From: CAG-877 sp045125935
Lineage (GTDB): Bacteria; Bacillota_I; Bacilli_A; RF39; UBA660
Reading direction: 5' to 3'
DNA length: 25,817 nt
NCBI GenBank assembly: GCA_045125935.1
Contig: JBGVNW010000001.1
Location: 1 to 25,817, forward strand
A model generated the notes under the pieces. It had not been told where the DNA came from and did no database searches. It saw only the letters and a list, made by a program, of their open reading frames with translations. Within the stretch, counting starts at the first letter, position 1. Each line of letters starts with the position of its first letter. A program made the position numbers and the translations under genes. Below, piece after piece: positions 15,682-20,996 of the stretch.

Positions 15682-15712
15682 AATTAAGCACCTCATTTAA
15701 ACTTATGGATAA
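15674..15712 (-). promoter_or_regulatory. Hairpin that could sequester the ribosome site of the recombinase operon
   Basis: TTATCCATAA (15674-15683) and TTATGGATAA (15703-15712) are perfect 10-bp partners. In the minus-strand RNA the start codon of the 58-residue gene lies in one arm and its GAGGTG in the loop. Confidence 0.45.
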
Positions 15713-15724
15713 ATTGTTGATTTT

Positions 15725-15772
15725 AGTAATACTAAATCGTGTAAGTACGTTACACATTAATTTAGTATTACT
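15725..15772 (-). promoter_or_regulatory. Large palindrome in the leader of the recombinase operon
   Basis: AGTAATACTAAA (15725-15736) pairs with TTTAGTATTACT (15761-15772), and inside it GTGTAA (15739-15744) pairs with TTACAC (15750-15755). It sits between the promoter at 15836-15864 and the 58-residue gene. No T-run follows, so it is not a simple terminator. It may be an operator, a protein-binding site or a leader RNA switch. Confidence 0.55.
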
Positions 15773-15809
15773 TATAAGCATTCACCTTTTTATAAAAATT
15801 TAATATCAT
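15768..15809 (-). CDS. Possible 13-codon leader peptide of the recombinase operon
   Basis: The ATG at 15809 has GGAG 9 nt upstream. It encodes MILNFYKKVNAYK and stops at 15768, inside the first-formed arm of the large hairpin at 15725-15772. The order leader peptide, stem-loop, then a second hairpin over the next ribosome site is like that of translationally attenuated genes. It is too short to support on coding grounds alone. Confidence 0.3.
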   Translation of the reverse strand: MILNFYKKVNAYK

Positions 15810-15835
15810 TAACATCATCTCCTTTTCTATGTTGG

Positions 15836-15864
15836 ATGTTAAACTAATTATCAAAAAAATGCAA
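15836..15864 (-). promoter_or_regulatory. Promoter of the recombinase operon
   Basis: Minus-strand -35 TTGCAT (15864-15859), a 17-nt spacer and -10 TAACAT (15841-15836). It looks vegetative (sigma-A). A short hairpin TTTAGATT / AATCTAAA (15873-15880 and 15893-15900) lies directly upstream. Confidence 0.5.
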
Positions 15865-16298
15865 ATCATGTTTTTAGATTTTTCTTTTAAATAATCTAAA
15901 TTACTATTAAAAAAACATTAATATTTTTAAGCAGGATAAGGAAAATGATATCATCAGTCTAATTTTTCCTTATAAAATAAGAAAAACTAATGATATCATT
16001 TCTAATTTTGTACTTACAAAATAGACCATAACTTGCCATATTTCAATCCATAAACATAATTATTTTATTGATATTTAAAGGAAGTTACTTGCCATGAATC
16101 AGACCATAAAATGCTATTTTACATCAATAAGCATGGATTAATAAATTTTTTTCTTAATTTCTAATTTTTTGTCTTCGAAACACATTTTCTAGACTTTATT
16201 TATTATGTAATAATACAAAAAAAAGAAAAGCAATTAATACTACTTTTCTAACCTTATTTAAATTTACTAAATACCTATTATATAGTTTGGAATTTATT
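15841..16298. other. Gene-free regulatory stretch of the element with hairpins and repeats
   Basis: No ORF with a ribosome site is visible here. At about 15943-16002 is a long imperfect hairpin: AAATGATATCAT at its left foot, ATGATATCATTT at its right foot, and an inner TTTTTCCTTAT / ATAAGAAAAA stem. At 16023-16109 two short words recur in opposite order: AGACCATAA (16023, 16101) and ACTTGCCAT (16031, 16087). Such clustered words suggest protein-binding sites, perhaps for a regulator of excision. No plasmid-type replication gene is present to support an origin. Confidence 0.45.
16216..16249 (-). terminator. Terminator of the mnmA-nuclease operon
   Basis: AGAAAAG (16224-16230) pairs with CTTTTCT (16243-16249) across a 12-nt loop, and the minus strand then has eight or more T. 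It lies 50 nt past the nuclease-like gene. Confidence 0.6.
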
Positions 16299-16862
16299 TT
16301 ATATTTTATTTTGATCAATTAAATAATCAATATAGCTTTTTATTTCAAAGTAATTAACTTGTTCAGCAATATTCTTAACTTTGTTTAAACTAATAGTTTT
16401 ATTTTTACCACATAATTCATTTATAGTAATTGTTGGGACAATATAAAATTCCCAATTATTAAGGTCTAAAGGATTTGCTTCTTCTCTAGTTTTACCAGTA
16501 TTCAAACAAAATACATATACATCATTTTGTCGTTCAAATTTATTTTCATTTTCTGAATCTTCATAATTACTGTTTGCCATTGTAATTCCAAATACCCTTT
16601 GATTTGATATTTTGCCATTCTCATTCCAAGGATGATAATAACTTGTCTCTTTAATTTCTATTCTCTTATTTCTATAATTAATATCATATAGAGTCCAATA
16701 TTCAGTATTTTGTGATTCTTCCAATCCGAGTGCTTTTTCTATTAAAAACTCAGCTATATATTCCTGTATATTCCAAACATTCGAATATTTATATTTCCAA
16801 AAATCCAATATTCCAAAATCTAACTCCTGCCCATTACAAATAAACTTTTCATTTTCTTTCAT
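16299..16862 (-). CDS. PD-(D/E)XK nuclease-like protein downstream of mnmA
   Basis: The 187-residue protein has WTLYDINYRNKRIEIKETSY (about 56-75). The Asp in YDI, then Glu and Lys in IEIKE, fit the D...E-x-K core of PD-(D/E)XK nucleases. Conserved-looking stretches follow: YYHPWNENGKISNQRVFGIT, DVYVFCLNTG, NPLDLNNWEFYIVPT and KTISLNKV. I believe this belongs to an uncharacterised family widespread in Bacillota, but cannot name it. It starts 33 bp after mnmA behind GAGGTG, with a shared terminator, so the two are one operon. A restriction-like or element-maintenance role is possible; no methylase is beside it. Confidence 0.7.
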   Translation of the reverse strand: MKENEKFICNGQELDFGILDFWKYKYSNVWNIQEYIAEFLIEKALGLEESQNTEYWTLYDINYRNKRIEIKETSYYHPWNENGKISNQRVFGITMANSNYEDSENENKFERQNDVYVFCLNTGKTREEANPLDLNNWEFYIVPTITINELCGKNKTISLNKVKNIAEQVNYFEIKSYIDYLIDQNKI

Positions 16863-16895
16863 AATTACACCTCTATAAATTGGAATTTGTAATTA

Positions 16896-18008
16896 TTACA
16901 AATACCATAGTTTTTTATTATTCTTTCGTACTTCTTTTATTATTCCTCCACCTAGACATTCTTCTCCATTGTATAAAACACATGCTTGTCCTGGAGTTAC
17001 TCTTTTAACTCCTTCTAGATACTTAACTAATAACTCATTATTATCTAGCCATTCTAATTCTACATCTACGTCTTTTTGTCTATATCTGAATTTAGCAGTG
17101 CATTTAGTAATTTTTTCTTTTCCTAAATAATTTACCTCTTCAACAATACATGAATCAGTTACTAAGTATTCATTATCTTCTCCTATACAAATATAAAGAA
17201 TATTCTTTTTTAAATCCTTTCCAACAACAAACATTCTATCTTCTGTACCACCAATATCTAATCCTCTTCTTTGACCAATTGTATAATACATTAATCCAAT
17301 GTGTTTACCTACTATTTCATTTGTATCAATATCAACAATATCTCCAGGGGTATTTGGTAAATAATTACTTAAGAAATTAGTAAGATTTCTTTCTCCAATA
17401 AAACATATTCCTGTTGAATCTTTTTTCTTGGCTGTAATAAGTCCATATTCATCTGCTATTTTTCTAACATCTGTTTTTAACATATCTCCTATTGGAAACA
17501 ATACATTTTTTAATTGTTCTTTTGATACTTGTGATAGAAAATATGTTTGATCTTTATTATCATCTATCGCTCTTAAAAATTTACCATTTTCTAATCTACA
17601 ATAATGACCAGTTGCAATATAATCAGCTCCAAGTTTCTCCGCTTCTTTTGCAAATTGATCAAACTTAATATATTTATTACACATAATATCTGGATTAGGT
17701 GTTCTACCTTTTTTTAGTTCATCTAAAAAATATTTAAATACATAATCATAATATTCTTTTACAAAATCTTTTCTATGTAATTTAATACCTAATTTATTAC
17801 ATACTGCCTTTGCATCATTATAATCTTCTTCTTGAGGACATATACCTGTTTTACCTACTGGAGCGTCATTATATTCACCATTAACAAATGAATCCCAGTT
17901 TCTCATATATAATCCTTCAACATCGTATCCTTGATTTTTTAGTACAATTGCCGCTACAGATGAATCAACACCACCTGACATTCCTATAATAACTTTTCCT
18001 TTACTCAT
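16896..18008 (-). CDS. mnmA: tRNA-specific 2-thiouridylase MnmA
   Basis: MnmA puts sulfur on C2 of the wobble U34 in tRNAs for Lys, Glu and Gln. The 370-residue protein has the PP-loop SGGVDSS (11-17), the MRNWD motif, catalytic Cys110 in NPDIMCNKYIKF and Cys202 in DSTGICFIGERN, and the C-terminal barrel with the TPGQACVLY motif. The ATG at 18008 has GGAGG 7 nt upstream; a longer TTG frame from 18026 runs through the ribosome site. Length and residues match a working enzyme. It lies inside the intervening element, between the coat-gene halves, which is very unusual. The leader at 18028-18189 looks like an attenuator. No yrvO-type desulfurase is adjacent, so SufS may be the sulfur source. Confidence 0.96.
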   Translation of the reverse strand: MSKGKVIIGMSGGVDSSVAAIVLKNQGYDVEGLYMRNWDSFVNGEYNDAPVGKTGICPQEEDYNDAKAVCNKLGIKLHRKDFVKEYYDYVFKYFLDELKKGRTPNPDIMCNKYIKFDQFAKEAEKLGADYIATGHYCRLENGKFLRAIDDNKDQTYFLSQVSKEQLKNVLFPIGDMLKTDVRKIADEYGLITAKKKDSTGICFIGERNLTNFLSNYLPNTPGDIVDIDTNEIVGKHIGLMYYTIGQRRGLDIGGTEDRMFVVGKDLKKNILYICIGEDNEYLVTDSCIVEEVNYLGKEKITKCTAKFRYRQKDVDVELEWLDNNELLVKYLEGVKRVTPGQACVLYNGEECLGGGIIKEVRKNNKKLWYL

Positions 18009-18024
18009 ATAACTTCCTCCAATC

Positions 18025-18052
18025 AAAAAACTAGGACGTTGTTTCCTAGTTT
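18025..18052 (-). terminator. Leader terminator upstream of mnmA (attenuator)
   Basis: An 8-bp stem AAACTAGG / CCTAGTTT (18028-18035 and 18045-18052) with a 9-nt loop is followed on the minus strand by T6, five bases before the mnmA GGAGG. A terminator here makes sense only if mnmA expression depends on read-through. Its loop contains AAACAAC, complementary to GTTGTTT in the leader. Confidence 0.75.
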
Positions 18053-18139
18053 ATAGCTAACCATTCTAAGTTAATTATGAAACGCTAAAACAACCAATTA
18101 TTCATTGATTTAATTGTAATTATTAATTGTTTATAGCTA
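18049..18139. repeat. 11-bp direct repeat in the mnmA leader
   Basis: GTTTATAGCTA occurs at 18049-18059, over the base of the leader terminator, and at 18129-18139, inside the leader peptide gene. The spacing is 80 bp. It may reflect an RNA or protein recognition element. Confidence 0.5.
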
Positions 18140-18156
18140 TTACGGTTGTTTTTCAT
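18085..18156 (-). CDS. Putative 23-residue leader peptide of mnmA
   Basis: The ATG at 18156 has AAAGGA 9 nt upstream. The frame encodes MKNNRNSYKQ then LIITIKSMNNWLF and ends with TAG at 18085. It holds three AAA (Lys) codons and one CAA (Gln), including an adjacent AAA-CAA pair; these are codons read by tRNAs that MnmA modifies. The 5' part (18144-18152) is complementary to the 3' end (18087-18095), forming a 9-bp stem. The 3' segment can alternatively pair with the terminator loop. This is the layout of a ribosome-controlled attenuator. A-rich codon bias alone could give the AAA codons, so the sensing idea is a hypothesis. Confidence 0.45.
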   Translation of the reverse strand: MKNNRNSYKQLIITIKSMNNWLF

Positions 18157-18183
18157 ACTCGTGTTTCCTTTCTAAGTGAAGAT

Positions 18184-18272
18184 ATTATATCACATAACTA
18201 TTAAATTCAAAAACTTAATATAAGTAAAAAACAATAAATTACTATTTAGTGTTTTATTTCATAATCATTATA
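18184..18272 (-). promoter_or_regulatory. Two extended -10 promoters of the mnmA leader
   Basis: TGTGATATAAT occurs twice on the minus strand, with TATAAT at 18189-18184 and 18272-18267. The proximal copy also has a TTTTGA -35 at 17-nt spacing. The distal copy lies directly after the terminator at 18280-18306. Confidence 0.6.
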
Positions 18273-18279
18273 TCACACA

Positions 18280-18306
18280 AAAAGACATTTCTTATCAAAA
18301 TGCCTT
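18280..18306 (-). terminator. Terminator closing the interrupted coat transcript
   Basis: AAAGACATTT (18281-18290) pairs with AAATGCCTTT (18297-18306) with one G-U wobble, and T residues follow on the minus strand. It lies just inside the element, about 50 nt after the 5' coat segment, so transcription of the split gene would stop before mnmA. Confidence 0.6.
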
Positions 18307-18340
18307 TCGTTCGTACTTATTTATCTCTTAATATATTTGG

Positions 18341-18367
18341 TCTATCAAAAGTTATCACTCTTGTGGT
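18341..18367 (-). other. attR-type junction of the element with core CA
   Basis: The core (TG on plus, CA on minus) is at 18362-18363. TCTATCAAAA (18341-18350) is 11 bp inside it, mirroring TTTTGATAGA at 12614-12623. To the right is coat-gene sequence. The CA forms the first two bases of codon CAA now, and would form CAC (His) after excision. Confidence 0.75.
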
Positions 18368-18537
18368 ACTTCATGTACAAAAGTTCTGTTAACTACTCTC
18401 TCTTGTACTCCTTCATTCATAGAAGGGGCCATTTGCATACCCATCATATTAATATCTACATTATTATCAATAGTGTTATTATTTCCCACAATATTAGAAT
18501 CAAAATCAAAGTTTTGGGCCATATTTTGTTCAGACAT
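18355..18537 (-). CDS. 5' segment of the split CotD-like spore coat gene
   Basis: As it stands the locus encodes 60 residues, starting MSEQNMAQNFDFDSN and ending NRTFVHEVPQE; the last two residues and the TGA come from the element. The N-terminal part is Asn/Met/Asp-rich and low complexity. The HEVP ending is completed by HTCPIHT from the 3' segment at 12602-12471, giving a 101-residue CotD-like coat protein. The start is firm: ATG at 18537 with GAGGAGGT 7 nt upstream. CATAATATA at 18566-18558 fits the sigma-K -10 pattern CATANNNTA, which would mean late mother-cell expression. The truncated form lacks the His/Cys-rich part and is unlikely to work as a coat protein. Confidence 0.82.
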   Translation of the reverse strand: MSEQNMAQNFDFDSNIVGNNNTIDNNVDINMMGMQMAPSMNEGVQERVVNRTFVHEVPQE

Positions 18538-18557
18538 AACTAATACCTCCTCTAATC

Positions 18558-18566
18558 TATATTATG
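18558..18566 (-). promoter_or_regulatory. Sigma-K-like -10 box of the CotD-like gene
   Basis: CATAATATA on the minus strand matches the sigma-K -10 consensus CATANNNTA at every defined base and is 20 nt upstream of the start codon. No clear AC -35 was found at the usual distance, so sigma-E or a weak vegetative promoter cannot be excluded. Confidence 0.45.
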
Positions 18567-18574
18567 TAAATAAT

Positions 18575-18598
18575 AAAAAAGAGCTACTAACATAGCCC
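18575..18598 (-). terminator. Terminator of dam
   Basis: Stem GAGCTA / TAGCCC (18581-18586 and 18593-18598), 6 bp with one G-U, and a 6-nt loop are followed by TTTTTT on the minus strand, directly past the dam stop codon. Confidence 0.65.
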
Positions 18599-18599
18599 A

Positions 18600-19430
18600 T
18601 TAATAATTTGTAATAATTACTTCTTCTACCTTACCACGTTTCTTACCATTAGAATTAATATTTCTCTTAGCTTCAATAACATGAATATTAAACTCACTAT
18701 AAAGTTCATTAACTAAAATGGTATTATGATTAGAAAGCATTACATAACATCCTCTATCACTTAATTCCTTATATACAGCAGCAAGTCTTCTCTGTTGGTC
18801 TTTATTAAAACCTTCCTCAGTATAACTATTAAAAGTATCAGTATCAGAATCATATGGCGGGTCAAAATAAATAAAATCACCCTTCTTTGCATCTTTAACT
18901 GCTTCTTCAAAATCAACACTTAATAGTTTGACATTACTAATATTTAAATATGCATGAATAATTCCTAAATTCTGACCTTCATAAGTATTAACCTTAGTCT
19001 TCTTACCGAAAGGTACATTAAATTCACCTTTACTATTAACACGATATAATCCATTAAAACATGCCTTATTTAAATAAATAGTTCTCGCCGCTCTCTTATA
19101 ATCTACAAGTCTATTAAACTTCTTTTTATCTCTATCAACATTTCTAATCTCATAATAAAATTCTTCACTATGATTAGTCTCATATCTATTTAGTTCAGTA
19201 CACATTTTTGTAAACTTATCTTCATCTTTAATACAACTAAATACATTCATTAACTCTTTATTACTATCATTAATAACAGCATCACTAGGAGATAATTCAA
19301 AAAGTAATGCTCCACCACCTACAAATGGTTCATAATAAGTACCAAACTCCTCAGGTATAAACTCCTTCAACTTATCAATAATTTGTCTTTTACCACCAGC
19401 CCATTTTACAAACGGCTTACCTTTTAACAT
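18600..19430 (-). CDS. dam: DNA adenine methyltransferase, D12 class (Dam-like)
   Basis: The 276-residue enzyme is an N6-adenine methyltransferase of the D12 (alpha) class. The N-terminal FVKWAGGKRQII and YYEPFVGGGALLFEL form the SAM-binding region, and YFDPPYDSDTDTFNSYT holds the catalytic DPPY at about 194-197. The TIYLNKACFNGLYRVN segment is typical of the Dam/DpnM group that methylates GATC; the site here is inferred. No restriction endonuclease is beside it, so it appears to be an orphan. The ATG at 19430 has AGGAGGT upstream. TGATATAAT at 19473-19465 is a good extended -10. It ends next to the attR side of the element. Confidence 0.92.
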   Translation of the reverse strand: MLKGKPFVKWAGGKRQIIDKLKEFIPEEFGTYYEPFVGGGALLFELSPSDAVINDSNKELMNVFSCIKDEDKFTKMCTELNRYETNHSEEFYYEIRNVDRDKKKFNRLVDYKRAARTIYLNKACFNGLYRVNSKGEFNVPFGKKTKVNTYEGQNLGIIHAYLNISNVKLLSVDFEEAVKDAKKGDFIYFDPPYDSDTDTFNSYTEEGFNKDQQRRLAAVYKELSDRGCYVMLSNHNTILVNELYSEFNIHVIEAKRNINSNGKKRGKVEEVIITNY

Positions 19431-19464
19431 ACTACTACCTCCTGAAAAATAAACTTCTCAAAAT

Positions 19465-19473
19465 ATTATATCA
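19465..19473 (-). promoter_or_regulatory. Extended -10 promoter of dam
   Basis: TGATATAAT on the minus strand, about 34 nt upstream of the dam start and just past the ffh terminator. No good -35 is seen. Confidence 0.55.
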
Positions 19474-19481
19474 TATAAAAG

Positions 19482-19506
19482 AAAAAAACACTCTAAATAA
19501 GTGTTT
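19482..19506 (-). terminator. Terminator of ffh, overlapping its stop codon
   Basis: AAACACT (19486-19492) pairs with AGTGTTT (19500-19506), with a 7-nt loop and a T-run on the minus strand. The ffh stop codon (19507-19505) lies in the stem. Confidence 0.75.
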
Positions 19507-20812
19507 AAAAAGGTAATTTCATATTTCCATTAGCCATCATTTTCATCATCTTTTTCATTTGATCAAATTGTTGTAGTAATTTGTTAACTTCTTGAACTGA
19601 AGTTCCACTACCCTTAGCAATTCTAGTTTTACGACTAGCCTTAATAATATCTGGATTTCTTCTCTCCTTTGGTGTCATCGATAAAACAATAGCCTCTATC
19701 CTAGCAATTTGCTTTGGATCAATTTTAACATCATTAAGCCCCATTTTTTTAGCACCAGGAATCATTTTAATTAAGTTTTCAAGTGGTCCCATCTTTTTCA
19801 TTTGCTTCATAGTTGACAAAAAATCTTCCAAATCAAACTTACCTTGTTGCATCTTTTTAGCAGTCTTTTCAGCTTCTTTTTCATCAAATGCCTCTGTTGC
19901 CTTTTCAACTAAAGCAACTATATCACCCATACCAAGAATTCTTCCAGCTGTTCTTTCTGGATCAAAGAAATCAAGTCCATCTAATTTTTCAGAAGTTCCA
20001 ACAAATTTAATTGGCACATTAGTTAAATGTCTTACAGATAAAGCTACTCCACCTCGAGTATCTCCATCTAACTTCGTTAAAATTACACCAGTAAGGGATA
20101 ACTTCTCATTAAAACCAGTAATAACATTAATCGCATCTTGTCCCATCATAGAATCAATTACCAATAATATTTCTTCAGGCTTAATTTCTTCATTAATACG
20201 AGTTAACTCATCCATCAATTCTTCATCAATATGTAATCGACCAGCTGTATCAATCAACACATAATCATAACCATTTTCTTTAGCATAACTTCGAGCATTC
20301 TTTACAATTTCAACAGGATCTTTCTTTCCCTCTTCATAAACCTCTATGTTTAATTGCTTACCAAGTTGTTTTAATTGATCAATTGCTGCCGGACGATAAA
20401 CATCACAAGCAACAAGTAACGGTTTCTTTGCTTCTTTTTTTCTCAAATAATTAGCCAATTTAGCAATAGTAGTAGTTTTACCAGAACCTTGCAAACCTAC
20501 TAACATCAAATAAGCAGGATTTCCCTTAACATTAAGTGGTTCACTTTCTCCACCTAACAATTCAACTAATTCATCCTTTACAATCTTAACAAACAAATCA
20601 CCAGGATTAATACTAGAAGCAACCTCTTCACCTAGCGCTTTTTCTTTAACAGTATTAGTAAATTCCTTAACTACTTTATAATTAACATCAGCTTCAAGTA
20701 AAGCCAATCTAATTTCACGCATCATATCTGAGATATTATCTTCTGTTATTTTTCCATAACCTTTTATTTTATGTAATGCATTCTGTAATCTATCTCCTAA
20801 ACTCTCAAACAT
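19505..20812 (-). CDS. ffh: Signal recognition particle GTPase Ffh (SRP54)
   Basis: Ffh binds signal sequences of nascent membrane proteins and, with the SRP RNA and FtsY, targets ribosomes to the membrane. The 435-residue protein has the N domain, GTPase motifs GLQGSGKTT (106-114), DVYRPAAIDQL, DTAGRLHID, TKLDGDTRGG, and a Met-rich M domain (MKQMKKMGPLENLIKMIPGA, then MKKMMKMMANGNMKLPF). The longer frame begins at a TTG upstream of GGGTGAT, so the ATG at 20812 is the start. Promoter and terminator are its own. In many Bacillota ffh follows ylxM; here a HerA-type gene and a terminator separate them. Confidence 0.97.
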   Translation of the reverse strand: MFESLGDRLQNALHKIKGYGKITEDNISDMMREIRLALLEADVNYKVVKEFTNTVKEKALGEEVASSINPGDLFVKIVKDELVELLGGESEPLNVKGNPAYLMLVGLQGSGKTTTIAKLANYLRKKEAKKPLLVACDVYRPAAIDQLKQLGKQLNIEVYEEGKKDPVEIVKNARSYAKENGYDYVLIDTAGRLHIDEELMDELTRINEEIKPEEILLVIDSMMGQDAINVITGFNEKLSLTGVILTKLDGDTRGGVALSVRHLTNVPIKFVGTSEKLDGLDFFDPERTAGRILGMGDIVALVEKATEAFDEKEAEKTAKKMQQGKFDLEDFLSTMKQMKKMGPLENLIKMIPGAKKMGLNDVKIDPKQIARIEAIVLSMTPKERRNPDIIKASRKTRIAKGSGTSVQEVNKLLQQFDQMKKMMKMMANGNMKLPF

Positions 20813-20829
20813 ATATATCACCCAATACA

Positions 20830-20858
20830 ATTATAATTAAAAATGTCAAATCTGTAAA
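20830..20858 (-). promoter_or_regulatory. Promoter of ffh
   Basis: Minus-strand -35 TTTACA (20858-20853), a 17-nt spacer and -10 TATAAT (20835-20830). The predicted leader is only about 11 nt and begins at the ribosome site. Confidence 0.6.
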
Positions 20859-20931
20859 GAATATTACCTAGAAGAGGGCATTTTTACCATTTATGATAAA
20901 GATTTATGTACATGAAAAAGCACTTTCCAAC

Positions 20932-20969
20932 AAAAAAATGTAAACACTTCTTCTTTTGTGTCTACATTT
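20932..20969 (-). terminator. Terminator of the HerA-type ATPase gene
   Basis: AAATGTAAACAC (20936-20947) pairs with GTGTCTACATTT (20958-20969) with one mismatch, and a T-run follows on the minus strand. Confidence 0.7.
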
Positions 20970-20996
20970 ATTTTATCAGTTTACCTGTCTCATCTT

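Larger units (their letters stand above)
12603..18363 (-). mobile_element. Skin-like intervening element inside a CotD-like spore coat gene
   Basis: The element spans about 5.76 kb between the two halves of one coat gene. All its genes run leftward, in the host gene's direction: leader and mnmA, a nuclease-like gene, a non-coding regulatory stretch, a 58-residue protein, a large serine recombinase, a 149-residue unknown and dinD. Its ends carry a 10-bp perfect inverted repeat symmetric about the CA core, as expected for a serine integrase attP. Excision would restore the coat frame exactly. Skin of B. subtilis (sigK), SP-beta (spsM) and the C. difficile sigK element work this way with serine recombinases. 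No phage structural, replication or conjugation genes are present. Boundaries are inferred from frame restoration and att symmetry. Confidence 0.8.

Noticed and set aside
15699..15707. CATAAGTTT as a sigma-K-type -10 for the recombinase
   Set aside because: It differs from consensus at the last base, lacks a -35, and transcription would begin inside the ribosome site of the next gene.
15725..15772. CRISPR repeat or tRNA-like interpretation of the large palindrome
   Set aside because: Only one copy is present, no spacers or cloverleaf can be drawn, and no cas genes are near.
18337..18543. Plus-strand 68-codon ORF over the 5' coat segment
   Set aside because: Antisense to the coat gene, which has a strong ribosome site and family-like sequence.
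20813..20996. SRP RNA gene in the gap before ffh
   Set aside because: No conserved GGAA tetraloop stem of SRP RNA is visible; the gap is explained by a terminator and the ffh promoter.
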